A DNA stretch of 64,000 nt from Gudongella sp034004165 (GTDB lineage: Bacteria > Bacillota > Clostridia > Tissierellales > Tissierellaceae), in NCBI GenBank assembly GCA_034004165.1, contig JAVEXI010000004.1, positions 11,869-75,868 of the forward strand. The letters run 5' to 3'. Under the pieces are notes generated by a model, which was not told the origin of the DNA, searched no databases, and saw nothing but the letters and a program-made list of their open reading frames with translations. Within the stretch, counting starts at the first letter, position 1. Each line of letters begins with the position of its first letter. A program made the position numbers and the translations under genes. Positions 50,659-59,357 of this stretch are shown piece after piece.

Positions 50659-51619
50659 AATTTCCATTAATAAAATCTATTATTGTTTTCATGAGTTCTT
50701 CATGCAGTGGAAGAACTGGATTTTGATATGTTTTTTGATTTTCCGTAATGTCTGTCGGTGCATCCTTCAAGATATGATTCATGCCAGCAATAATTACTGG
50801 TTCCAGACCTGTTGCATTCCCGAGCATTTCTGCATCGTTAACTGTTACCTGAAAGTCATTATCTCCTTGGATGATTATCATTGGTGCGGAGATATTCGAA
50901 TAAACTTCTGTTGGATTATATTTAAACCAAGAAATTAAATATGGCTGAACACTATCTCTAAACAACGCTGCTAATATGTCAGGAACATCGCTTACTGTCC
51001 TTCCAGCAACCAGTTCATCTATTATCGGATTAGTGAGATCAGTAACTTCCTTGGGCTGAGGAGAAAGCTGTCTTCGCAATGTTTCATAAGCTGGTTCTCC
51101 TACACCCGCAAGTGAAATGTAACCTGAAATATCATTTCTTGATGCTGCAACTGCTGCTATCAAAGCCCCTTCGCTGTGTCCTATAAGATAAACATCTCCA
51201 AATCTTTCATCTTTCTTAGCTTTTTCTATCCATTTTTCCAGATCTTCAATATAATCTTCAAACACAAGATCTCTTTCATCTTTTACTAAAGACATGGATT
51301 CGGCTATTCCTCTCTTATCATACCTAATTGATGCTATTCCCTCTTTCGCAAGCCCTTCTGCAACCATTTTCAAGCTGTTATTAGAGCCACCAATGGCACT
51401 GTTCCCATTTCTGTCTGTCGGCCCTGATCCCTGATGGATTATCGCAACTTTAAAAGGTCCATTTCCTTCTGGAAGTGCAAGCGTTCCATAAATAGTGCCT
51501 CCATCTACTTCCAGATTATAGGTTTCTTCAGTAACACCAGTAATTTCCTCTGCTTTCTGGCTGCATCCTGACAATACCATTATTATAACTAAACTTATCG
51601 CTATAAATATCTTTTTCAT
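50657..51619 (-). CDS. Alpha/beta-hydrolase lipoprotein
   Basis: A 320-aa exported esterase-like protein. Type II signal peptide with lipobox VLSGC (Cys about 19). Hydrolase fold: oxyanion region IIHQGSGPTDRNGN, RYDKRGIAES, nucleophile elbow LIGHSEGALIA (Ser about 149), acid in IIQGDNDFQV and His in GMNHIL. It resembles dienelactone-hydrolase/YqiA-like serine hydrolases anchored on the outer face of the membrane. GGAGGTG site. Substrate unknown. Confidence 0.87.
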   Translation of the reverse strand: MKKIFIAISLVIIMVLSGCSQKAEEITGVTEETYNLEVDGGTIYGTLALPEGNGPFKVAIIHQGSGPTDRNGNSAIGGSNNSLKMVAEGLAKEGIASIRYDKRGIAESMSLVKDERDLVFEDYIEDLEKWIEKAKKDERFGDVYLIGHSEGALIAAVAASRNDISGYISLAGVGEPAYETLRRQLSPQPKEVTDLTNPIIDELVAGRTVSDVPDILAALFRDSVQPYLISWFKYNPTEVYSNISAPMIIIQGDNDFQVTVNDAEMLGNATGLEPVIIAGMNHILKDAPTDITENQKTYQNPVLPLHEELMKTIIDFINGN

Positions 51620-51635
51620 TCAGCACCTCCGTAAT

Positions 51636-51661
51636 AAAGGCCTGAACATAGTCAGGCCTTT
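51636..51661 (-). terminator. Terminator after tryptophanase
   Basis: AAAGGCCTGA / TCAGGCCTTT with a 6-nt loop just downstream of the tnaA stop on the minus strand. Confidence 0.88.
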
Positions 51662-51682
51662 ACATCATAATTTTATTCTTTA

Positions 51683-53062
51683 TTATTTTATTGGTTCAAG
51701 CTTGGACGTAAAGTGTCTGAGAACTTTTGGCTCCCAAGTAATTCTATACCCTTTAAGTGTGTCTTTTCTCTCTTTGATTGCTTTTAGTGCTTCCACTATT
51801 ACATCAAGATGTGACTGAGTATACACTCTTCTTGGAATAGCAAGTCTTGTGAACTCAAATTCTGATTCTATCTGCTCACCAGTATCAGGGTCATTTCCCA
51901 TCATATATGAGCCAATATCACAGCTTCTTATTCCAGCTTCAATATATAATTCCAAAGCAAGGGTTTGCCCAGGGAATTCATAGTATGGAATATGAGGAAG
52001 TAATTTTTTCGCATCAAGGAAAACTGCGTGACCACCAACTGGAGACTGATAAGATATTCCTGCTTCATCCAGTTTCTCAGCTAAGTATTCCATTTGCCCA
52101 ATTCTATATTTCAAGAAGTCAAAGTCTGTGCCTTCTTGTAATCCAATAGCCATAGCTTCAATATCTCTGCCTGAAAGTCCACCGTATGAAATAAATCCTT
52201 CAAATGGAATTGTTCTGGCTTTAACTGTCTCATAAAGCTCGGCATCATTTTTAATACCTATAAGTCCACCCATGTTGATAATTGCATCTTTCTTTGCACT
52301 CATAGTAAATACATCTGCAAAACTGAACATTTCTTTTGCAATGTCCTTGATCGATTTATCTGCATAACCTTCTTCTCTGTTTTTTATGAAGTAAGCGTTT
52401 TCAGCGTATCTAGCTGCATCTATACAAACCGGTATGTTATAAGATTTAGCAATTTCTGAGGTTTCTTTCATATTTGCAATAGAAACTGGCTGTCCACCAG
52501 CACTATTATTTGTCACAGTAATTATTATCATACCTACGTTTTCTGCGCCGTGCTCTTCGATTAACTCAACAAGTCTCTTGTTATCCATATTACCTTTAAA
52601 AGGGTGGAAGGATACAGTGTCAAGAGCCTCAGGAATAACGCAGTCTATAGCTCTAGCACCTGACAGTTCTACGTGAGCTCTGGTTGTATCAAAGTGCATA
52701 TTTGAAATTGCAACTTTTCCTTCTCTTAAAAATATTGGCATGACAACTTTTTCAGCTGCTCTGCCCTGGTGTACAGGTTGGAAATACTCGTATCCAAAAA
52801 TATCTTTAGCAGAAACCATCAGATTTTTAAAACTCTTTGACCCTGAATAGGATTCGTCACCAACCATTACCCCTGCCCACTGATTAGCACTCATAGCGCC
52901 TGTACCACTGTCAGTCAAAAGGTCAATGTACACATCTTCAGCATTAAGTGAAAAAACGTTGTAATTTGCAGCTTTGATTTTTTCAATTCTCTCTTCTTTT
53001 GTAAGAATTTTAATTGGCTCAACCATTTTAATTTTAAAAGGTTCAGCATAATACTTTGACAT
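51683..53062 (-). CDS. tnaA: Tryptophanase
   Basis: A 459-aa PLP beta-lyase cleaving tryptophan to indole, pyruvate and ammonia. PLP Lys in TMSAKKDAIINMGG (about 255), DLLTDSGTGAMS, PVHQGRAAEK, TNNSAGGQPVS and the C-terminal WEPKVLRHFTSKL. Compared with tyrosine phenol-lyase, the discriminating positions read HFDTTRAH (Asp, as in tryptophanase) and IRSCDIGSYMMGNDP (no TPL-type Arg), so I favour tryptophanase. GGAGGGG site. No tnaC-like leader: only 28 nt separate it from the HD gene upstream, so it is probably co-transcribed with that gene. Confidence 0.88.
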   Translation of the reverse strand: MSKYYAEPFKIKMVEPIKILTKEERIEKIKAANYNVFSLNAEDVYIDLLTDSGTGAMSANQWAGVMVGDESYSGSKSFKNLMVSAKDIFGYEYFQPVHQGRAAEKVVMPIFLREGKVAISNMHFDTTRAHVELSGARAIDCVIPEALDTVSFHPFKGNMDNKRLVELIEEHGAENVGMIIITVTNNSAGGQPVSIANMKETSEIAKSYNIPVCIDAARYAENAYFIKNREEGYADKSIKDIAKEMFSFADVFTMSAKKDAIINMGGLIGIKNDAELYETVKARTIPFEGFISYGGLSGRDIEAMAIGLQEGTDFDFLKYRIGQMEYLAEKLDEAGISYQSPVGGHAVFLDAKKLLPHIPYYEFPGQTLALELYIEAGIRSCDIGSYMMGNDPDTGEQIESEFEFTRLAIPRRVYTQSHLDVIVEALKAIKERKDTLKGYRITWEPKVLRHFTSKLEPIK

Positions 53063-53090
53063 TTAATCCCCTCCAAAAATTTATTACTTC

Positions 53091-53663
53091 CTAAACATTA
53101 CCTTTGAGACCTATCTCTTCGGCTACAGTTCTCATCCCAGTAATTGTCTCTCTGATGACGTCCATAAGATCCATTTCCATCATTGCGATGCCTTCTTCGA
53201 TGACTTCCCTGTTTACACCTGCTGCAAAAGATTTCTGACCCCATTTTTTCTTTACAGACTTAGGTTCCATATCGAGAATCGACTTACTTGGTCTCATAAG
53301 CGCTGTAGCTGCTATAAGGCCAGTTAACTCGTCGACAGCGTAAATAGTTTTTTCCATGATTTCTATTGGCTCAACATCTGTGCAAATTTTCCATCCATGG
53401 CTCATTACTCCCCTGATATAATCATCAGGCCAACCTTCCTCCTTTAATATCTGTTCTGTCACTTTACAGTGCTCTTCTGGATATTTGTCATAGTCTAAAT
53501 CATGAATTAGGCCAATCACTCCCCATTTATCTTCATCTTCGCCAAATAATCTGGCAAAGTGGACCATTACAGCTTCGACTGCCAATGCATGCTTTATCTG
53601 GCTGTCATTTTCAACATACTTATTTAATAGCTCAAAAGCCTCTTCTCTGGTAGGTCTACTCAA
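53091..53663 (-). CDS. HD-domain hydrolase
   Basis: A 190-aa HD-superfamily phosphohydrolase. Metal ligands: the His of IKHALAVEAV (about 24), the HD pair in GLIHDLDYDKYPEEH (about 54), the His of MSHGWKI and the Asp of YAVDELTGLI. Short proteins of this type (YedJ/COG2316-like) have undefined phosphatase activity. TTG start behind GAGGGGGAT. Located 28 nt upstream of tnaA. Confidence 0.85.
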   Translation of the reverse strand: MSRPTREEAFELLNKYVENDSQIKHALAVEAVMVHFARLFGEDEDKWGVIGLIHDLDYDKYPEEHCKVTEQILKEEGWPDDYIRGVMSHGWKICTDVEPIEIMEKTIYAVDELTGLIAATALMRPSKSILDMEPKSVKKKWGQKSFAAGVNREVIEEGIAMMEMDLMDVIRETITGMRTVAEEIGLKGNV

Positions 53664-53732
53664 TCATATCCCCCTCTTTCTCTTTTAATTAGATTTTATA
53701 AGATATTACGAGCAATTTCAATAGAAATGCTC

Positions 53733-55142
53733 TTATTTATATAGAGTGAAATGAAATCTACTTCCATTCCCTATTTCACTTTCAACACCATACGTACCTT
53801 TATGGGCTTCAATTATTGCCTTTACAATCGAAAGACCAACTCCTGAGCCCGATTTTTCTCTGGAGTGAGATTTTCCAACCTTAAAATACTTATCCCAAAT
53901 ATGAGGTAGATTTTCTTCTGATATTCCTACTCCATGGTCTTTTACGGAGAGCACAACTCCTCCATTTATCTCGTTTACTGAAATTTCTATTTCACGGCTG
54001 TCTCCAGAAAAGTTTATCGCATTCAAAATCAAATTATATATAGCCTGAGAAATTCTTTTATTATCAAATTCAGCATCGGTATCTCCACTACCTGTAAGTA
54101 AAAAAGTGAAACCATCTTGTTCCTCATAAATCTTAAATCTATCTAAAACTTCGGTAGTAGTTTTGTATAGACTGGTTACCTCTTTTTCAAGTTTATACGC
54201 ACCAGACTGCAGTCTGGTCATCTCCAACATATCATCTACCAGTGAGGAAAGCCTGTCTGCCTCTTCTATGATGGTTTCAATATGCTCATCTCTCTTCTTA
54301 CTGTCTTCACCTGATATATCTCTTATTAGTTCACTATAAGATTTTATTACAGTTAATGGTGTTTTTAAATCATGTGTTACATTGGCTATTAAATCTCTTC
54401 TTAGTTCCTCGGTTTGCTTAAGTTCTTTGGTTGTAGTATTTAAAGCAGTTGCCAGATTATCAACTTCGGTGTATGAGCCATTATCAAATCTAACATCATA
54501 GTCTCCACTTGACAATAACCGAGCTGAGTCAGTTATTCTAATTATTGGTTTTGAAAGTCGTCTCGCAAGCAAAACTGATATTGCCATAGACATAACAATA
54601 GAAATAAAAGTTATTATTAAGAGTTGACTCTTTAGTACAGTAATTGTTGAATCTATAGGTTCAAGCATTGAATTAATAAAGAGAAAGTAATTGGACCCTG
54701 ATGGGTTTTTAAGAATGGCACCATAAATTAAAACAGGATCTCTCACTCTTTCATCAGTTCTTGTATATACGACATAGTCATTTCCAGATTTAAACAATTT
54801 TGAAAGAAATTCATTAAAAGTTCCTTCGTTTAGCCTAGGTTGCCTTAGCAAATCAAATAAATCTAAAGGATAAATCAATTTGCCATCCTGGTCTAAAATA
54901 CTAATGGAGATTCCTTCAGTAAACGAAACCTCGATTAGCGTCTTTTCAAACTCTTCATTCCCGTATAATTCAACTATTCTATTGCCAATTTTTTTGATTT
55001 CATTTGCTTTCATCGTTTTATAATAACTATTTAAGAAAACTGTCTGTAAAAGCCATAAGAGCACTAGAATAGCTACCGCAAAAGCTACAAAATATTGCCA
55101 TAGTTTAAATTTCAATGATTTTCGATCTATTTTCGACATCAT
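53733..55142 (-). CDS. Membrane sensor histidine kinase
   Basis: A 469-aa kinase: transmembrane helix about 14-34, extracytoplasmic sensor (about 35-165), second helix (about 166-188), HAMP (about 190-240), HisKA with phospho-acceptor NVTHDLKTPLTVIKSYSEL (His about 255), HATPase_c with NLILNAINFSG, KDHGVGISEENLPHIWDKYF and GSGVGLSIVKAI. Its ATG overlaps the response-regulator stop, giving a cognate pair. Signal unknown; the architecture matches envelope-stress-type kinases of clostridia. Confidence 0.92.
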   Translation of the reverse strand: MMSKIDRKSLKFKLWQYFVAFAVAILVLLWLLQTVFLNSYYKTMKANEIKKIGNRIVELYGNEEFEKTLIEVSFTEGISISILDQDGKLIYPLDLFDLLRQPRLNEGTFNEFLSKLFKSGNDYVVYTRTDERVRDPVLIYGAILKNPSGSNYFLFINSMLEPIDSTITVLKSQLLIITFISIVMSMAISVLLARRLSKPIIRITDSARLLSSGDYDVRFDNGSYTEVDNLATALNTTTKELKQTEELRRDLIANVTHDLKTPLTVIKSYSELIRDISGEDSKKRDEHIETIIEEADRLSSLVDDMLEMTRLQSGAYKLEKEVTSLYKTTTEVLDRFKIYEEQDGFTFLLTGSGDTDAEFDNKRISQAIYNLILNAINFSGDSREIEISVNEINGGVVLSVKDHGVGISEENLPHIWDKYFKVGKSHSREKSGSGVGLSIVKAIIEAHKGTYGVESEIGNGSRFHFTLYK

Positions 55143-55822
55143 CTTCTTCTACTATCCTTTTCTTGAAATTTATATCCAATGCCTCTCATTGTGATGATAT
55201 AATCGCGGTATACACCAAGGCTATTCCTCAGCATTTTTACATGTGTATCAATAGTTCGATCATCTCCAAAATAATCGTATCCCCATATCTCTCTCAATAG
55301 TTGTTCTCTTGTCACTGCCTTATTTTTATTCTCTGCAAGATACACTAATAAATCAAATTCTTTTGGGGTCAATTCAACCCTGTCATTGTCAATATAAACA
55401 TCTCTTCCTTCCAAATCAATAGACAATCCGTTGAAAACTAATAATTTTTGGGTTTCATTTATATTAGCCCTCTTAACAATAGCATTAATTCTAGCCATAA
55501 TTTCTTTAGGAGAAAAAGGTTTAACCACGTAGTCATCAATCCCGAGCTCAAATCCAAACAGCTTATCATACTCATCCCCTCTTGCAGATAGCATCAAAAC
55601 AGGAGTGTCTGAAGTTTTCCTGATTTCTTTTACAGCTGAAAATCCATCCAATTTAGGCATCATAATATCCATTATGATAATATCAAAGCTCTCTTTTTTG
55701 CATATGTCAACTGCGTCCATGCCATCGAGTGCTTCAACAACTTCAAAACCTTCAAATTCAGCATATTCGCGTAAAACCGCTCTTATCTTTTCTTCGTCGT
55801 CGACGACAAGTAACTTTATCAT
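55139..55822 (-). CDS. OmpR/PhoB-family response regulator
   Basis: A 227-aa regulator. Receiver domain 1-115: VVDDEEKIR, phospho-accepting Asp in IIIMDIMMPK (about 51), Lys in DDYVVKPFSP (about 101). C-terminal winged helix (about 130-225): ELTPKEFDLLVYLAENKNKAVTREQLL split over its two helices, then WGYDYFGDDRTIDTHVKMLR. GGAGGGACG site. Controls unknown targets with the adjacent kinase. Confidence 0.93.
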   Translation of the reverse strand: MIKLLVVDDEEKIRAVLREYAEFEGFEVVEALDGMDAVDICKKESFDIIIMDIMMPKLDGFSAVKEIRKTSDTPVLMLSARGDEYDKLFGFELGIDDYVVKPFSPKEIMARINAIVKRANINETQKLLVFNGLSIDLEGRDVYIDNDRVELTPKEFDLLVYLAENKNKAVTREQLLREIWGYDYFGDDRTIDTHVKMLRNSLGVYRDYIITMRGIGYKFQEKDSRRR

Positions 55823-55880
55823 AACGTCCCTCCGCTATGTTAATTCTACTCTAATAATGTGTAAAGCGTATGAAAATTAA

Positions 55881-56600
55881 TTAAATATTCAAAAGTCTGT
55901 CAACTTCAGACAATATTTCTCCTGCTTTGCCAAGTATTACTAAATCAAATTTCTTCCTACTTTCGTTTACATCGTTGATATATACTTTATGTCCATTAGA
56001 ACGGAAAGGTAAGTTCCCTGCGGGATATACAGTTAAGCTTGTACCAATTACTATAAATAGGTCTGCTTTTTCTGATTCTGTAATTGCTCTTTCCAGTTCG
56101 TTCTCAGGTAGCGACTCTCCGAAAAGAACAATATCAGGCCTAAGCTTTCCACCGCAGTATTCACATTTATCCTTTCTCATAAATCTATCTCTGTCTGTCT
56201 CTCGTCCACAACTGTCACATTTATATCTATTTATACTCCCATGCAAGCTAATCAGATTCTTTGTTCCAGCGTCGGTATGAAAAGTATCTACATTCTGAGT
56301 TATTATGGTTTGCACTAATCCTCTCTTCTCCCACTCTGCCAGTATATAATGTCCTTTATGTGGCTTCTTTTCTTCGTTTGCACTTCTTCTAAGTGAGTAA
56401 AATTCATGAAAAGTATCATAGTCTGAAATTATGGCATTCTTTGTTGCCACGACCATTGGGTCATATTTTTTCCAGATGCCATTTCTAGATCTGAAATCAG
56501 ATAATCCGCTTTCTGTAGACATTCCTGCGCCAGTTAATACAACTGTGTATTTTGACTTCTTAATGTAATCTTTTAGTAATTCGACATTGTATGTTTCCAT
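55881..56600 (-). CDS. Sirtuin (SIR2) NAD-dependent protein deacylase
   Basis: A 239-aa sirtuin: TGAGMSTESGLSDFRS (about 24), TQNVDTFH, catalytic His in SLHGSINRYKC (about 122), four zinc cysteines (CDSCGRE and CEYCGG), VLFGESLPE and GTSLTVYPAGNLP. It lacks the Tyr/Arg pair typical of desuccinylases after the first motif (reads GLSDFRSRNGIW), so deacetylase activity is likely. ATG 56600 has AAAGGAG 6 nt upstream; longer in-frame extensions run through the uspA terminator and are rejected. Confidence 0.9.
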   Translation of the reverse strand: METYNVELLKDYIKKSKYTVVLTGAGMSTESGLSDFRSRNGIWKKYDPMVVATKNAIISDYDTFHEFYSLRRSANEEKKPHKGHYILAEWEKRGLVQTIITQNVDTFHTDAGTKNLISLHGSINRYKCDSCGRETDRDRFMRKDKCEYCGGKLRPDIVLFGESLPENELERAITESEKADLFIVIGTSLTVYPAGNLPFRSNGHKVYINDVNESRKKFDLVILGKAGEILSEVDRLLNI

Positions 56601-56637
56601 TAAATTCTCCTTTGCTTTATTTCCTAGACAATGAAAA

Positions 56638-56657
56638 CGCCCCGAAAGACTGGGGCG
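56638..56657 (-). terminator. Terminator after uspA
   Basis: CGCCCC / GGGGCG with an 8-nt loop followed on the minus strand by GTTTTCATT, between uspA and the sirtuin gene. Confidence 0.8.
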
Positions 56658-56692
56658 ATTGATTAGTTGCTCAAACAAGTCATCATCTCTTT

Positions 56693-57115
56693 CTACTTAA
56701 CAATCATAACTGAGATTCCAATATGGTGTATCACTTTATCTGACACACTACCTAGCAGAGTTCTAGAAAAAGCTCCAAGGCCCCTACTACCCATTATAAG
56801 TAAGTCAAAGTTTTCTTCTTCAGCAAATCTAACTATTTCTTCCACAATATCACCAGTTTTGTGTAATGTAGAAAAATCGCCTTCAAAACCTTCAAAGATT
56901 TCCTCTGCCTCTCTAAGAACCTTTTCTGCATGATTTAATGCTGTTTTTCCAAGTTCGAGCTTTAGCTCCCTGTTCTGGACATATACATTATCCCAGATGT
57001 TTACAACCGTCAGTACAGCTACTTCACAGTTTAATGACGTTGCCAATTGTCGTGCCTTAAACAGAGCTTTCTTAGAGTATTTTGAGCCATCTGCTGCAAC
57101 CAATATTTTATTCAT
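56693..57115 (-). CDS. Universal stress protein, UspA family
   Basis: A 140-aa Usp-fold protein: KILVAADGSKYSKKAL at the N-terminus and the ATP-binding signature GSRGLGAFSRTLLGSVSDKV (about 108-127) of the ATP-binding UspFG-like subgroup. Ends HHIGISVMIVK. GGGGGAG site. Usually involved in stress or starvation survival; a single gene here. Confidence 0.92.
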   Translation of the reverse strand: MNKILVAADGSKYSKKALFKARQLATSLNCEVAVLTVVNIWDNVYVQNRELKLELGKTALNHAEKVLREAEEIFEGFEGDFSTLHKTGDIVEEIVRFAEEENFDLLIMGSRGLGAFSRTLLGSVSDKVIHHIGISVMIVK

Positions 57116-57198
57116 CTGACTCCCCCCTCTATAAACGAATACAGGATATAACAGTGTTTTACTATAGTACTAATACCCATTTTTACTTTTTTGAAAAT

Positions 57199-57231
57199 GA
57201 AAGAGGATCCCTGGAAGGGGAATCCTCTTTC
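57199..57231 (-). terminator. Terminator of the nucleoside transporter operon
   Basis: GAAAGAGGATCCC pairs with GGGGAATCCTCTTTC (one bulge), just downstream of the last permease stop. Confidence 0.88.
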
Positions 57232-57237
57232 ATTAAC

Positions 57238-58203
57238 TTATCTTTGAGATTTATCATATGGTATGCCTTCCGCTTTTGGAGCCCTTGATTTTTTAGATGT
57301 AAATGCGAGGACGACCATTGTAGCCAGGTATGGCATCATCTTATAGTAGTTCTGATTAATCCCCAACTTCCATAGAAATGGTATCAAAGAAACCGAATAG
57401 GCTACAGTTCGAAGGAATGCAAAGAATAGAGCTGCAAAAAATATCCTCAGTGGTTTCCACTGCCCAAATATCATGACTGCTAGTGCTAAGAATCCAAATC
57501 CCGCAACTCCAGAGTGTCCATTAATGTTTCCATCAATTATTCCAACGGAATAAAAGAACCCACCTATTCCACCAAGCACACCAGAAATACTTACTCCTGC
57601 ATACCTCATTTTGTATACGTTTATCCCTACAGAATCTGCAGCATGGGGATGCTCTCCACAAGCCATCAGCCGCAACCCAAATCTTGTTTTATATAAGACT
57701 ATTATTGAGATTGCCAGAAATATAAATCCAATTATTACAGTTAGATATGTCTTTTGGAAAAGAATTGGTCCAATTATCGGTAATTTTCCTAAAACAGGAA
57801 ATTCTCTAATGTAGAAATTCATTCTTGTAGTTATACCATCACTTCCAAAAAACATCTTTGAAAACAAAAGTATTACCGCAGGAATGAGCATGTTAAGTGA
57901 AGTTCCAGTTATAACCTGATCTGCTTTCATAGTTACAGATGCAAATGATAGCAGAAGAGAATATATAAGTCCGGCAACTGCGGCAACCAGCATCCCTAAA
58001 AGAAGGACTACTTGAGGGTTCATGCCCTGATTCTGAACGAAGTAGACAAATAAAGCTCCAAAAAACGCTCCGAAAAGCATTATGCCTTCTAAAGCAATAT
58101 TGACAACTCCACTTCTTTCACTGAACATTCCTCCCAACGCAACCAATAGCAAAGGAATTGCCACAGGAAGCATGTTTTGTATCAGATAATATACAGTACT
58201 CAT
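57238..58203 (-). CDS. Bmp-type nucleoside ABC transporter permease (second)
   Basis: A 321-aa membrane protein with about nine hydrophobic segments of the BPD_transp_2 family. The characteristic ALGGMFSERSGVVNIALEGIMLFGAFFGAL motif spans residues about 22-51, and the domain repeats GLRLMACGEHPHAADSVGIN. It pairs with the preceding permease in Med/Bmp-dependent nucleoside (guanosine-like) uptake. Start shares a base with the previous stop (TGATG). Confidence 0.9.
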   Translation of the reverse strand: MSTVYYLIQNMLPVAIPLLLVALGGMFSERSGVVNIALEGIMLFGAFFGALFVYFVQNQGMNPQVVLLLGMLVAAVAGLIYSLLLSFASVTMKADQVITGTSLNMLIPAVILLFSKMFFGSDGITTRMNFYIREFPVLGKLPIIGPILFQKTYLTVIIGFIFLAISIIVLYKTRFGLRLMACGEHPHAADSVGINVYKMRYAGVSISGVLGGIGGFFYSVGIIDGNINGHSGVAGFGFLALAVMIFGQWKPLRIFFAALFFAFLRTVAYSVSLIPFLWKLGINQNYYKMMPYLATMVVLAFTSKKSRAPKAEGIPYDKSQR

Positions 58204-59357
58204 CAGCTTGCCTCCTCTTTGCTTTTATCAGTCTCTTCTTCATCTTTTCGACCAAATCTACTTTTAATAAATGCTGCAGCAGCTTCATTCATAATCATTG
58301 CAAAAGCAGAAAAATAAATAATTACTGCTATTACAATATCAATTATTTCTGGTTTGAATCCCACAAGACTTGCCAAGGTGCCCCCTCTTTGAATATAGGA
58401 TATAAAAAGTGCAGAAAAAATTGTACCAAGTGGGTGAGCACTTCCCAAGAGAGCTACGGCAATTCCATTAAACCCGTTAGCTGCAATGATATTTATTGGC
58501 TCGTAGGTCATACTACTTCCTGCAATTGCTGACGGGGCAAGTATAGCGAAAGCACCCCCAAGACCCGCAAGGCCACCAGCAATACCCATTGTTAAAATAA
58601 TATTAGTTCTTCCTTTCATCCCAGCATATTCTGCAGCATGTTTATTAAATCCGGTAGCTTTTAGCTCATATCCAAAAGTTGTTTTTTGTAATACTATATA
58701 TAGCATAATCCCAATAATTATCGCTAATACAATTCCAAAATTGACGTTTGAACCAGTTATCCCCAATGAAGGGATTTGAACTTCAGATGGCAGGTAGCTT
58801 GTTCTGGTCTTTGTCGAAACGTACATAACAGAATTTCCTTGTATAAGCATATCAACAAAATACATGCCTATGTAGTTGAACATTATTGAAGTTATAACTT
58901 CGTTAACATTGAGTAATGCTTTAAAAATCCCCGGAATTAACCCCCATATTATTCCTCCGACCATTCCAGCAATAATTGCTACTATCCAGTGTATAGAGCT
59001 TGGAAGATTCCACATAAATCCTACATAAAGAGCAAAATATATACCCATGGTATACTGCCCAGATGCGCCAATGTTAAACAAACCCATTTTAAATGCAAAT
59101 CCAACTGCAAGACCAGTCATTAAAATAGGAGTCGCAAAATAGAATACATCCCCTACCCTTCTAAGCCCTCCGACTAGAATATATCTAAATCCTGCAACTG
59201 CATTACCCGGAGATGCGGCAAGCATAACAATAAATCCAAAAATCAGACCAAGAAATATGGCCATCATAGCTGAAGTAAATGAGTTAAGGCCTGTACTTCC
59301 TATTATTTCTTTAATATTGTGTTTTAGTTTTGGTATAGGGCTCTTGCTATCCTGCAT
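58203..59357 (-). CDS. Bmp-type nucleoside ABC transporter permease (first)
   Basis: A 384-aa inner-membrane permease, BPD_transp_2 family. Segments: MTGLAVGFAFKMGLFNIGASGQYTMG split by loops, FGYELKATGFNKHAAEYAGM (coupling helix) and GGLAGLGGAFAILAPS. Charged C-terminus (RKDEEETDKSKEEAS). ATG 59357 is preferred (AAAGGAG 7 nt upstream) over 59363, which is too close to it. Overlaps the end of the ATPase gene. Confidence 0.9.
   Translation of the reverse strand: MQDSKSPIPKLKHNIKEIIGSTGLNSFTSAMMAIFLGLIFGFIVMLAASPGNAVAGFRYILVGGLRRVGDVFYFATPILMTGLAVGFAFKMGLFNIGASGQYTMGIYFALYVGFMWNLPSSIHWIVAIIAGMVGGIIWGLIPGIFKALLNVNEVITSIMFNYIGMYFVDMLIQGNSVMYVSTKTRTSYLPSEVQIPSLGITGSNVNFGIVLAIIIGIMLYIVLQKTTFGYELKATGFNKHAAEYAGMKGRTNIILTMGIAGGLAGLGGAFAILAPSAIAGSSMTYEPINIIAANGFNGIAVALLGSAHPLGTIFSALFISYIQRGGTLASLVGFKPEIIDIVIAVIIYFSAFAMIMNEAAAAFIKSRFGRKDEEETDKSKEEAS

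Noticed and set aside
56601..56678. Longer N-terminus for the sirtuin
   Set aside because: It runs through the uspA terminator hairpin; ATG 56600 has its own AAAGGAG.
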